A DNA stretch of 64,000 nt from Xylona heveae TC161 (taxonomy: Eukaryota; Ascomycota; Xylonomycetes; Xylonales; Xylonaceae), in NCBI RefSeq assembly GCF_001619985.1, contig NW_017264194.1:186001-250000 (forward strand), written 5' to 3'. This document shows positions 19,684 through 31,400 of the stretch, piece by piece (the first letter of the stretch is position 1; each line of letters starts with the position of its first letter). The notes under the pieces were generated by a model. The model saw only the letters and a list, made by a program, of their open reading frames with translations, was not told the DNA's origin and ran no database searches. Position numbers and translations under genes: made by a program.

Positions 19684-21060
19684 CTACTTCCCAGGCTGCC
19701 AAAGACCGTAGTCCTCCACCCAGCACCGACATTCCTCTGCGATCTCAAAAAGCATCGTTGGTGTGAAGGCAAATTGGGCCGGGGTATTTCCGTCGACTTT
19801 ATAGGGCTGGACGTCTTCAATGGTTGCGTCGCGTGCCTCGTCGATGCTCGCCGTCCAAATTGGCCCAATGAGAAGTTCGGCGGCGCGATATGGCCGGAGG
19901 TCATGGGGTATGGCAGCACGCTCTCGACGACCGCAAAGGACAAATCTTTTCCAATCATCGCCATAGATCTGCACCGCGTTTTCCAAGAGACGAGTAGGGA
20001 CGGTAACCTGCAGAATGCCCATATGTTTATCTTCTTGGATCGAGCGTCTGCCGGCCCAATTCGCATACATTTCCGCTACCTTAATGTCTTTTGTAAAATA
20101 GACACGGAATGTTGCCCCGGCCCCGAAGTCGGATGGTGGTTTCGTAGTGAGGCTGGCGAGTCCTCTATTTCCATCGGTATCTTCGTCCGGCACGGCTTTC
20201 TTCAGCCGAGAACTTATGCCTCCCTTGTAGAGCACGGTTACAGCTTCTTGGGGTTTGGGTGCCGCAGTTGTCAGCGAAAGTGCCTCCCTGGATTTTGATC
20301 CGGATGGAGGCGAAGAGGCCTCGACCTTGGCTGTCTTTTCTGCCGGCTTTTCAGGTGCAGGTGCGGCTTCTGACTTTGCTCGTCGTTTTCCTTTGCCTTT
20401 GGAGGCCCCAGCAGGATCCTGTTGTGACCCAGAGTACGTCGAGATCGGAGTGCTCGGCTGTCCCACTGACTCTTCCGAGAATATGGACGGGACATGAGTC
20501 TCCGCAGTGGCTGTTGAAGGAGCGGGAGAGGTGGCGTCGCTGACAAAGGAGGCAAAAGATACGTTCCCAGAGATGCAAGGGGACATCATGGAAAGATACG
20601 CATAAGTGTCTTCGATCGTGTCAAGAACCCAGAAGGCGGCAGTTTGTCTTAATCGGATTTCGTCGAATTCGGGATCAAGGATTGCGTCTCTCAGGCGTTT
20701 GGTGATACCCATTTCCTTCATAGCTTTGTCCCAGTCATCATTTCTTCCACTAGTATCATGACATCCTTCAATATAACTGTAAACACAATCCATGAATGTA
20801 AGCCAGTTGTCGTGGTATTTTTGGTAGTGGTCCCAAATTTTTGTTGCGGCTGGCTCGTCAAATCCAAAGTACTGCAGGGTTTCGAGACTTTCGAGATACA
20901 TGGGTACCTCCACGGGCTTTCTGCTACCGCTGCTGGACGCGCTGTCATATGAACCGCCAGAGAGAGAACGCCAGCCTGGCTTTCTGCCAGGAACAGCCGG
21001 AGCACCTATTGCAGACAGGCGTGCGAGCGCGTCGGCGGTCAGCGTCGGAGTAAGGGGCAT
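19684..21060 (-). CDS. Two-domain protein: shared N-terminal helical domain plus ADP-ribosyltransferase-like (DUF3990-like) C-terminal domain, paralogue B
   Basis: A 458-residue product in one exon. The N-terminal domain (about 4-175) has TPTLTADA, PGW, SGGSY, YLESLETLQYFGF, DDWDKAMKEMGI, DPEFDEIRL and MMSPCI and is close to paralogue C. Residues about 180-270 are a Ser/Pro/Ala/Lys-rich linker with a basic KGKGKRR stretch. The C-terminal domain (275-410) reads LYKGG (277-281), DFGAG then YFT, an A..YA.WA helix, GILQVTVPTR, W-KRFV..RR, LIGPI (397-401) and a final Q-FAFTPTML strand. This order matches DUF3990-type ADP-ribosyltransferase-like domains, where a Y-H-G replaces YKGG and D-x-V-x-GP precedes the end. 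NAD+ use is therefore a hypothesis. The leader appears to contain two introns (21067-21159 and 21338-21405). The start matches that of paralogue C. Confidence 0.8.
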   Translation of the reverse strand: MPLTPTLTADALARLSAIGAPAVPGRKPGWRSLSGGSYDSASSSGSRKPVEVPMYLESLETLQYFGFDEPAATKIWDHYQKYHDNWLTFMDCVYSYIEGCHDTSGRNDDWDKAMKEMGITKRLRDAILDPEFDEIRLRQTAAFWVLDTIEDTYAYLSMMSPCISGNVSFASFVSDATSPAPSTATAETHVPSIFSEESVGQPSTPISTYSGSQQDPAGASKGKGKRRAKSEAAPAPEKPAEKTAKVEASSPPSGSKSREALSLTTAAPKPQEAVTVLYKGGISSRLKKAVPDEDTDGNRGLASLTTKPPSDFGAGATFRVYFTKDIKVAEMYANWAGRRSIQEDKHMGILQVTVPTRLLENAVQIYGDDWKRFVLCGRRERAAIPHDLRPYRAAELLIGPIWTASIDEARDATIEDVQPYKVDGNTPAQFAFTPTMLFEIAEECRCWVEDYGLWQPGK

Positions 21061-22290
21061 CTTTGACTGTCAGAGCAAGTTCACAACCCCAAAAGAAAAT
21101 TTCCTCCGCCCACAAAATTAAAGGAAAAGGGGAAAGAATGATGAGCTAGAAATGCTTACTTTGGAATGACTTTGATGGATCTTTATCAGCAAATGGCGGG
21201 AGACAGAGACAAACCAAACGCGAGTTGGTGCGCGGTGGGAACTTGGGGACTCAGGGACTCAGGAAGAGAAGAAAGGCTGGTGAGGGCGAGGCCGCAAATG
21301 TGAGATGAAAGTGATTGAATGGATCGCACAGTTATGACTATTAATTGAAAAAAGTTTGTCAGACTTCCAGTTGAAATTTGAAATGCCAAACCCAGCCTTA
21401 CTTACGTTCTTCAAAGCCGCTCTGTGGCTCTGCAGCAAAGCGGAGAAGGCCAAGGAGAAGAAGACGAGTGCGGAGTCGACAAATTTGCAGGCTGAGTTTA
21501 TACCGTGACCCAGATGCGAGCGTAGCTGAGTTGGTATGTAGGCAGATAAAATAGCTTCAGCAGTTAATGACGGAGTGAATCCCTGAGACTTGAAAAATTG
21601 CCGATCAGTTAATGGTGACCAGATAACAAGAGACAAAGGAAAGAAAAATACGTAAAGTCAGCTGATGCTGCAAGAATACTAAAGAAGTGCAGTCTTGAAA
21701 TTTGAACGAATCATGTGTAGACACGAGGCATCAATGGGACAATAGAATCGCTTTGAGTATCTTCAATGACTCATTTGTGAGATTGAATTTCAAAGCAGAC
21801 TAGTTTGATGCCGCCCCAGGTATTATGCAAAGACTCAAATGTGATATAAGAGAATCAAGAATAGCTTCGAAAATGCAATGAGAATCAGTCTATTCCCTTA
21901 AAAAGACCGTCACAAGCTCCTGAATCTAGTATAGCACGTTGATGACCACCAATGAATTACAAGATGCTAGGGACACTCAATGAAGGATTTTGCTATAATG
22001 AAAATCGAACCAGCAATTGAAAAATCGTTGAATAAAATCTAATGAATACCTTTCAGCTTTCAATGCAAGTGAATCTAGGTTTCTTTGCGACAACGTTCGC
22101 TGCGCGGAAGATTGATACGGGACAGGGCTGAAAATGCCAGAACCATGCCATGGAGTTCGGGCCTCCGTCTTATCCCGATTAGTCTTAGGAGGCTCTCTCG
22201 GGAGATGGTCAATGCGCTTCACCAAACTGTAGGACAACCTCCCACCAACAATTCCCCCAAAACAAAAACAATGACCCCGACAATGATGAC
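21061..22290. other. Leader of paralogue B and promoter of STN1
   Basis: On the minus strand two good introns upstream of paralogue B are visible: 21067-21159 (GTAAGC, CTGACAG) and 21338-21405 (GTAAGT, ATTAATAG). They suggest a spliced 5' leader reaching to about 21.6 kb. A minus-strand frame at 21523-21576 encodes TPSLTAEA, resembling the start of the paralogues. The right part contains the STN1 promoter. Nothing else was recognised. Confidence 0.5.
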
Positions 22291-23874
22291 ATGACCACGA
22301 CCACATTCACGACCACTCGCACATTTGATCGCACATCTGCTTTGCGACATACACGACCTCGAAATGAAAAGGATGTAGTCTTATCCTCGGGGCAGCGACA
22401 TCAGCCGCTGCAACCTCCGCTACGCTACTACCCGGCTTATTGCTTCCCCGCATCGCCGACATTCGGGACTTGGGCACACTTGAGCATCGCAGACGTGCGT
22501 CGTCTGGATAGCATAGATGGATATGATTGTACGTTTGACATCTCATGCGTCTATGACTGAGATGAGAACTCCCCAATCTGTCGAGCAGCTGTACTAACTT
22601 TGTATCCACCAGTTCAAAGTATCTATTTCCACTTGAACCACCCTATCAAATATGTCCGTCTTGTCGGGATCATTATTGCATTTGACCAGTACGAAACCCG
22701 TAACGTCCTGACACTAGACGATGGTTCAGGCGCCACCATCGAAGTCGGGTGCCGACGGACCGAAGAAGAGATTCAAGCGCAGGCTCAAATACGAGCAGGT
22801 CTTGATCCATCAAGCGATCTTTACACCGGCAACGGAACGGGCTTAAAGTCCACTACTACCGGTGCCGGCAAGGACAAGGACAAGGCTCTTGCAAATGATC
22901 GCAAGGCTTCCGGTAATACAGCCACGGACCAAGGGATCAACTTAAGCTGCTACGACGTCGGCTCCATTGTCAAAGTCAAAGGCCTCATTAAGGTATTCCG
23001 TGGCACTCGACAATTGGAACTAAAGCGAATAAGTCCCATAACCTCCACGACTCAAGAAATGCACGCATGGGAAGAGAATACGCATTTTCGCACTACTATC
23101 CTCTCTACGCCATGGTACGTATCGCCGGCGAAGGAACAACAACTTTTCGATGAAGCAAACGGTGCGCGACGGAGAGAACAAGAAAAAATCAAGCGCCATC
23201 AAGCGCGGAAACGGAAACAAGCAGAGCGCGAAAAGCGTCATTTGGAACGCGAGAAGGAGCGGCAGCGGAAGAAGGAGAAGCTAGAGGAGCAGGCCAGACT
23301 TTCGTCTCGAAAGCCCGGCGGTCGTATTCGCAGCAAGGGTGGCAACCACAGAAATGAAGAAGCCGAAGAAATGTTTCGAGGAAATCCACTGGACGTCAGG
23401 CCCGGAGCTATACATGTTCCTATTCGGACGCAGGATGTAGCGCGACAACAAAGACAACGAGATATTTCCCCACCGCCAAAAACTACTTCCAAACTACATT
23501 CGAAGTCGAAGCTAGAGTCTAAGCTCGGCCAAGAGAACCAGTCATCAAAGAAACGTGTCCGAGACGAAGCTTTTCCTATGACAGATCGCACACGATTACC
23601 GGAACGACGTGTTTCGAACAAAGACCAGACAGCAAGGCGCAGCAGCTCCTCCTCCTCGTCCGCGGCGTCAGATTCATCATCCACATCGTCCGATGAGCAA
23701 ACGAGGCCGCCCGCAAAGTCCCGTACTCGAGACTCACATCGCTCACCACGCTCGCATGTTACTACTCAACATGGACGTGGACACCGAGATGGGCGTGCCC
23801 ATGCCAATAAGATGCAGCAGATCCAGAATACTAGTATAAAGCCCGTCGGAGATTTTGACGCTCTTGGTCTTTAA
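22291..23874 (+). CDS. STN1: CST-complex telomere-capping subunit Stn1
   Basis: CDS: join(22291..22528,22613..23874), 499 residues. The 84-nt intron has a GTACGT donor, a perfect TACTAAC branch at 22592-22598 and a CCAG acceptor; its removal joins GYD to FQSIYFHLNHPI in frame. Stn1 binds Ten1 and single-stranded telomeric DNA, protecting chromosome ends and helping lagging-strand fill-in by polymerase alpha. The OB fold covers about 48-260: YYPAYCF..SPTFGTWA, IYFHLNHPIKYVRLVGIIIAFD and VLTLDDGSGATIEV are the classic first strands, and GSIVKVKGLIKVFRGTRQLELKRI the last. Residues 75-200 include a Gly/Lys/Thr-rich inserted loop. After the OB fold comes a long basic coiled coil (RRREQEKIKRHQARKRKQAEREKR) and a Ser/Arg-rich tail. 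No C-terminal winged-helix pair was recognised. A possible alternative start would lie farther downstream. Confidence 0.9.
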
Positions 23875-25213
23875 GTTTTTTAGATAAGATACGTCGATAC
23901 CTTTATTTTGCTTTTTTTTTAAATCATTTTTGTTTCCTTTTTTATTTCTTCTTTTATTTCTTTTTTTTTTCTTGGTCTCCCCGTTCTTTCTTGCTGTAAT
24001 TTCGTCTTTTTCTTTTCTCTCTTTTCCAAGGACCCATTGACGCATTTTCTGCGGAACGCTTTTTGAGTTTTGACTGTCCAGCTTGTCTGCTCTGCTTTTG
24101 GGCTGTAGTATCCTACTACGAAATGGACGCGGCGCGGCTAGGACACGAATATCCCGCGCAGATCTTGTCACATGTACTGTCGATTTCTCTCGCCATATTT
24201 CTCCCTTATTTTCCCCCCTACTCTTTCCCCTTATTCTTTCTCCTTTTCTCTTCCTTGTCTCTTTTCTTTCGGGGCCCGGGGGTGGTGGGTTGGAGAGGGA
24301 ACAAAGGGACGATGCTTTGAAGCATGACACCTGGGCGGATGGCGGAGCGTTTCAGTATATGGTATAGTATAATACAGTATAGTATAGTATCCAGAGCATG
24401 ACACTGGAATATCATACGCGGTATATACCACCTTATATACCTACCTATTTACATATATACATAATACAGGTACACAGAGAATCTTGCAAGCAGAAATCTC
24501 CCAGATGACATAATGACACAATAACACAATAAAACAAAACAAAACAGAATAAAACAATGATAAGATGAGAAGATTAAGAATAATCGTGGAAGGATAAAAG
24601 GATGAAAGGTTCCGGATCGTAAATTTCAACTCGTATAGCGGGCAAGTATCTATATCACAAAAGGGAAAAGGACGAGGGGGAAAGAAAAGGACAAGGAAGC
24701 TAGAAATGGCATAGGCACATATGCACATAGGCACAAAGTGAAAGAAATTGAATAAACCCCGGCACCTAGGCACGATCAAATTATTGGAACATCAGGACAT
24801 TATGAGGCCAAAAAAAAAGAGGAATATCAAACGCCTCGCAGGTATCTTTCTGTTGGACTTTATGCAAAAATTGGAATTCAATTGTAATTGGTTTGCTCAG
24901 CTTTTTAAATACAATTTCCTTCAGCAAATGAAATGAAAAAAGAAACCTCTCACATTCCGAATTGACTTTGTAAGTTGGAATATCGAGGCTGTATTCGCGA
25001 GTTTAGACGGAGATTAAAAAAAAAATAAGGAGGTAGGTATCTTGGACGTAGAGATTGGATCGAGTAGGTAAGGCATTTTACGGAAACCGGATCAAATTAT
25101 TGGAGATGGAATACGAGGAGACCAGGTCAGATTGACGATGATTGAACACCAAGGCCAGACCGAATAGATGTGGCGGAGTGGCAGAGTGGCAAAGATTGCA
25201 TTCATTGGAGCAT
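23875..25213. other. Convergent intergenic region, AT-rich
   Basis: It lies between the 3' ends of STN1 and the Vcx1 gene. It contains T-rich runs (about 23908-24020) and an irregular GTATA microsatellite (about 24357-24392). Open frames are short and low in complexity. No gene was recognised. Confidence 0.6.
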
Positions 25214-26825
25214 TTAAGATCCAATGAGAGATCCAATATCCGGGGCGTCATCGGGGTAAATGTAAAAGGCAAGAGCGATGATGATATATCTAGCCTGTGA
25301 GTTAGCATCATATGAACGTAAACAGACAAATAGTTGGCCAGGCAAAAGGATAGCGTAAAGAAATGAATACATGAAAGGGAAGGTCTACTTACGTTCCCAG
25401 TAACATGGCGCCTTCGAGGTAGTTTGACTTTCCGTCTTGGATAAGGTAGTTTGTGACGAGGACGGAGAGGAAGAAGACGACGGTTTCAAAGGTCTGGAAG
25501 TGCAAGGTCATGGGCCGGTCCATGATCCAGCCGAGAATGACCAAGAACGGAGTGACGAGCAAGGCAATCTGCATGCTGCTTCCAATAGCCACGCCGATGG
25601 CGAGGTTCATCTTATTTTTAATGGCAACGACAACGGCAGTGACGTGCTCGGCGGCATTTCCGACAATGGGCAAGAGAACGAGACCGATAAAGGTCTTGGA
25701 GATGTGAGACGTTTCCACAATCGAGTCGATGCTGTCGACGAGATACTCTGCGCAGACGGCGACCAAGACGGTGACCACGACAAGCGCGACTCCCGCGGCC
25801 CACGGGTTGAGAATGTGTTCCTCCTCTTCTTGCTCTTCCTCGTCGTCTGCTGCGGTACCGGCCGTGGCGCTGACGACTTGCGCGGGGATGTCTCCGTTTG
25901 CTTCCGCATCGCCAGATACCGCAGGATTCTTCTTGGGCGCGTCCTCAAAAAGCCGGGTGTGGGTCTTGAGCTGGAATACGAGGTACAATATGTAAAGGAT
26001 CAGGAGGATGATGGCCGTGCCATGGGAGAGAATCAGAATGTTGTCTTCAGTCTTCGACTTGGATCGGCTGAGCACGGCGTAGAGGGTTGCTGGGATTATG
26101 AGCGACGCCGACGCAACTGCCATGAGGGATGACATTGTTGACGCGACGGTTTCGTTGAACTCTTGCTCTTCGTAGTAGAGACCGCCGGCGAAGAAGCAGC
26201 ACCCCAGAACCTGCCATGACTATTAGATTCAAATTGCTTCCATTTGACCTTCCCAAGGGGGGAAAAAAAATTGCCAGACATACAAGAAGAATATTGGACA
26301 GGATGCTGCCAAGCATGCTGGACTGGACGATTCGAATCTCATTGTTCTTGAGCGCAACAATGCTAACCTAGAATTGAGTCAAATTAGTTGCCATGTTTCC
26401 ATGTCCTAATTCTTGCAACTTGTGAAGCTGTGCCATGAAGAGGGTAGGGCGCATTGGCTTACAATAAGCTCTACTGCATTGCCAAATGTAGCATTGAGCA
26501 GTCCACCAAGAGTCTCGCCCAACTTGACCGACAACTCTTCTGTCGCAAAGCTGAGCAGCGAGGCCAATGGGATGATGGCGAAAAAGTTCAGCACAAAGAT
26601 GGCAGTCGGATTCCAGTGCAGCGCACCGGCGATGATTCCCAGAGGCACAAACACCAAAAGAGCATTGACATAATTGCTAACCAATGTTGCTCTCGTCACA
26701 TGGTAAACGTTCACTGGCCATCTCTTCCAGACTGGATGCTCTTCATGATGGTATTGCGACCCAGACGAGGTAGTTCTCCCTAGCAGGCCCGTGCGCTCGT
26801 TCGTGTCATTTCGTGGAATGGACAT
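25214..26825 (-). CDS. VCX1: Vacuolar Ca2+/H+ exchanger, Vcx1/CAX family
   Basis: CDS: complement(join(25214..25289,25393..26210,26284..26367,26463..26825)), 446 residues. The carrier moves Ca2+ into the vacuole in exchange for protons and so lowers cytosolic calcium. About eleven membrane helices in two homologous halves are visible. Each half carries a CAX motif: GNAVELI (first half) and GNAAEH (second half), which line the transport path. An acidic DDEEEQEEEE loop separates the halves, as in yeast Vcx1. All introns are GT-AG and keep the frame, and the last exon supplies the final helix (IIIALAFYIYP). The start used here is the ATG before SIPRND. A longer form could begin with a 4-nt exon (27376-27379, ATGG) spliced across 494 nt to 26881, adding a basic N-terminus; this is tentative. 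Confidence 0.93.
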
Positions 26826-28454
26826 GTTCGACCTCGTTCTTCCATAAAACTCGCGCTTGAGATTTTTCCTGATTTGAGAAGCTAATATGTTGCAAATTGA
26901 ATTTTGGTTAGCCTGATTTTTTCGCAATGCAAACGCACAATTTCTGCGCAGAAAAAAAAAATGACAGGATGAGCTGAAGCCTTGCACACCAAGCCACTAC
27001 TCACAAGTCTACTTGACGCTCAAATGACAATGGATGATTCGGCCCAGGGTTGGTATGAAAGAATGACAGGGCCAGGGATTGTGATGCGGAGTAAAGAAGG
27101 GAAAAAAAAGAAGGTGACGACAGAAGGGCTGGTCTGATAAGATGAATAGAGATGGGGGTGCGGACAAGGCTAAGAGGATAAGAGAGCAACAGTTGACTTT
27201 TGCGGCGGTGCGCAGTCAAGGCGCTCACGGCGGATATGCCAAGACAATAGTTCAAATCGAGCAGAGGAACAGATATGCAGTGGTTGAGTGGCTTAATTGC
27301 TCCGGGAAAAGCTTGCGGCACATGAAAAAAAAGACGCGTGGCTCTAAATGAGAGCTTCTGCAATTATGAACGTACCCATTGTGAGCAGAGTAGCTATAAG
27401 ATGAACAGCAGTGGTATCGACACGTTTGCCCGAAAGTAGAGGAGGACTAGATCGCAATGTGGATTCAAGCTTTGCTCAGTGGGAGAAAAGTGGTCGCCGG
27501 AAGTGAAGTAGTTTTGGGGCGGGTAGGGACCCGAATCCGGTTTGAACCACGGATCGTAAGGAGGGAAGCTTGGTGCGATCGAGTAGCTTCAAGCCTTTTG
27601 TGGGAGCACGAATCCAATTGCGATTCAGCTTTCGATCGACAGGAGAAACTTGAGACAGGGTCGACCCTCTGGACGTCTAAGCTCAGTCAGCGTGATCAAT
27701 TTCAAATTGTGCAAAGAGCTCTCGGAAGATTGAGGGCACAGATATACACAATTGTGTGGGGAAGAAAGGGGTCTAACGTATAGTATGGCTGTCACCCTGC
27801 TCGCTATTCAATTACCTCCGTACGAGTACTCCGTAATGCAACTTCCTTATCACAATCACACTGGGGCGATGCCGGTTCAGCTGTTGCTTTCAAGGTTCAG
27901 CGCTCTTTCCAAGAGGGTGAAACATTGAGACTTTCGGGTAAGTCGTCATGTTGTGGTCCGAGTTTGGTATATACTTTGCGACGATCAACTTGACCCACGT
28001 CAATCAATCTCCCGTCATCCCAGCTCTTTCATGGGCGCTAATGCAGCACAGCCTTCCTTGGCAGACGACATGACCACCTTCACCCCAACCTCACTTTCAA
28101 ACATTGGGAGCCATCTTTACAGTTTGCCTTGACAAACTAGGAATACAAAGTCTACGTGTCAAATTCAATGCTAGAACAAATGCCTCAAAACAACATGTTT
28201 CATCTTCACTGACAGACAGGATTATCCTACGATTCCATGATACCCTGAATTGATTGTGCGCAACTGCTTAGAATGGTCGCGTGCTACTTGAACAAATAGA
28301 CAAAGGTGCTAGAATAAACAGCCGCAACGAGCGAACGCGTGCCCGTAAACCTCGAGCTCACAATAATACTCTGCTAATTGAATTGACTGGATCATTCAAA
28401 GAAAGCCTCTCGTGCAACAGCTATCAAGAATACCCTACAAAATGCAAATTGCAA
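26826..28454. other. Vcx1 leader and promoter, then 3' flank of the GH81 gene
   Basis: The interval up to about 27.4 kb probably belongs to the Vcx1 transcript leader, with a possible intron at 26882-27375. The rest has no recognised gene. A frame at 27457-27783 has no similarity that I know. Confidence 0.55.
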
Positions 28455-31400
28455 TCATTTCGATCCGCCAAGACCTTGAAGGCTCGTCAGCAGGGGTAAA
28501 GAAGGGGAGAGAAAGGAAGAGAAAAAAAAAATTAAACAAAAGGCACTCACCAGCACTGTAAGCCAGATACCACGTGCGGCTGGCCCCTCCGTCAAGCCAG
28601 CTCGCATCAAAATTGCTTTGGGCAAAGAAGTTATACGATGTGACGGGGTCGATAATGGCCAGATTAGCATATAATATGCCTCTCCAGCCGCCTGCGACTT
28701 GATCGACGCGGCCATTGTTAAAGTACGTCGCCCACTCCTCCGACACAAAATTTTGAGTTCGTGTCAATGCCGAGCTAGGGTTCAATGGAATCATGTGAAT
28801 TCTACGACACATTAGCCATCAAGCCATTCCAGAATATGCGCCAAGTCGAGGGGTATTCCTACCCTTCAATATATTCAGGGTTCGTTCCAAAGTATGTCGT
28901 ATGGTCAATCTTATTCTCGAATAACTGAAGCAATGTTAGCCTCGTCACATCTTTGAGAGAAACCTGAAAACTTACAATTCCCGTGACCTTGTTGCCTATG
29001 AAATTAGCGGGCTGAATAGTGTTAGTGCTCTCCATCAAAAAGTAGTCGTGCAGTGTCCGCGCAAGGATTGCGAGCATCAGATTGCCTCGAGCCTCCATGT
29101 TGGCATCACCAATCGTCTTGCCCCACATCTTAATCGCATATGCGCACATCGCATCTTCAGAGGATGACTCTTCGTCCTTCGAGTCCCCAGATTCGAAGAG
29201 GCCTTTTGCCCATGAGTGCCCATGATACCAATCAAAGGAACGCGAAACAGGAAAGTAAGGGTCGGCAGTGCTCGGGTTGGCCACCTGGGTTTAACAATTT
29301 AGCCATTTTCAAATTCCTCTTAACAGAGCCCTTGATCGATGCTTACATCGCGAACAAGCATGTTAACCCACGCTTGATTGGCAGCTAGCCAGGACGGGTC
29401 CAGGTAGCCGATGACAGCGGCGGTATGGATGAAATAGCCATAGTGGAAATGGTGATCATCTACTCAACACGTCAGTGCAGTCCTCCATCAGCGAACCTCG
29501 CAACATACTGTAATAAGTATTGCCGAAATCTGCTCCGCTATCATTTGTTGCATAAGAGGCAGTGGAGACGACACCTTTCCAGGCCGCTGGAGAAGAGTTA
29601 GCTCTGCAAATCATATACGTATTCAGTTTGCTGCCTACTTTCATAGACCAACGGATATTGTTGTTGATTCGAAGCGAAAAGCGCAAATGCTTTCTTCAAT
29701 GAAGCAAGCCCAGTGGCTGCCAAGTCGGGCCGCTGACCAAGATCGTGTAAGGTGTAAACAATAGTTGCAAACTTGCTAAGCGCCTGAGAAGAGTATGTAA
29801 GCATATCAACATGGCAGTGATGATGTGCTAGTCAAGACCTTACCTTGCCACTAAAATACATGCTATTCAAGTTGGTTTGCGCATTCATGTCCTGGGATAC
29901 TTCGCTAGCCCCCACGCTCTGAATCAGCTGAATAGCAGCCGCCGAAAGGCTTGTGACGCTGCGTAGCGATGGGCTCCAAGGCGCAAATCCCATGTCTGTC
30001 GGGAGACTGCTTTCGGTCAAAGTCCATGAGTCTGCGACGACTGCAGTTGCGATTCCCTTTGTCGTTGTTTGGAGTTGGATGCCAGTCACACCAGACTTGG
30101 TCCCAGAGGAGAATGACTGCACATGGTGAGGAAGGGCAAACATGAGCAGCGTGTTGCTGGTCTTCCCGGCTTTTGTCCAGCTCAGGCTGTAGCTGCCAAC
30201 ACTTCCGGAGACACTACCTGAGACTTGAGCCGTCGTCGCATATACACCGGCAGCTGCATCGTAGGTGCTTTGAGCCGTGGTATTGCCTTGCGGGACCTTT
30301 GCAATCTGTACAGTCCCATTAAATTCCGCGGGCGCTTGGATAACTGTGTTTGAGATTTGTTGCAATGCCACTGGTGATCCACTAGAGGCGGTCAGGTAGA
30401 TCAGCCACTAGATAAGGTTAGTAAATTGAACGCAAATAAAATTATGGGAGGCGGCTGACAATGCTGTTATCCTCAAGGGTGACTTGATACTTTGCGACGC
30501 CGCTCTGGGGTGATTGGACGGCGCTCAAGGAGCGGAAAAAGACGCTGCTCTGGATGACTGGTGCAGAATAGCTATAGATGGCAGTGATAAATCCCATGCC
30601 TTGAACAAGTGGAATCGTGACTGCTGGAGGTGCGCCTGCGCTCTGGGATAGATGCACATTCACAGAGAAAGCAGTCAATTCACTCGTTGTAAGAGTGGTA
30701 TCGCTAGATGAGTACCGATTAGAACTTCTTCATTAGTAGCGGGAGATGATACGGACCTTCCAAGCCCAACAGCAGATAGAATCATTGACTGAATACCAAT
30801 GGGACTGCGAATTTCCGTCAGATCCATTATTTTATATATATGAAGGAGGCACCGTACTTGATAAAATACTGCACTGGATTTCCTGGGCCGTACGCCTACC
30901 TAGATCAGCTAGAATTACCTGGTGCATGCTTGGAAAAGGCCTTACTCTCTGGCTTGCTTCAATATGTGAGACGCTCAGGCCCCAGCTTGCCGCATTCCCT
31001 GTTCCTTTGGCCCAGGAAACAGAGTATGGGTGGGTCCATGCCCCTTGGTTTTGGTTCCCCAAAAACAGATTTGCGTAGAATTTGTTTGTTGATAGTGGTG
31101 TGGATTGGTTTGACTAGTGTAGCTGTCAGTCCGACGTAACATGGATAGCACAAGAACCAGAAATTACTGACAATGCCCAAGCGGGGGACAGGGTGATCAG
31201 GCCGACTGCCTATCACGCTGGGAAGAGCGCCCGTGCTAACTGGAACAAAGATATTCGAAGACATGCTGGGTGACTTGGAACCAGTTGAACTGGAGATGAC
31301 GGTTTCAGACAATGTACTAAAAAGAGTAGTCGGGCTAGGAGTAGGCAATTTCGCTGAAGCCAGGTCCTTGGAGTTGGTAACAGTAGTTGAAGTGCACGTG

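Noticed and set aside
27530-27562. tRNA-like GGTTCAAA/GGATTCG sequence on the minus strand
   Set aside because: No matching acceptor, D or anticodon arms could be drawn around it.
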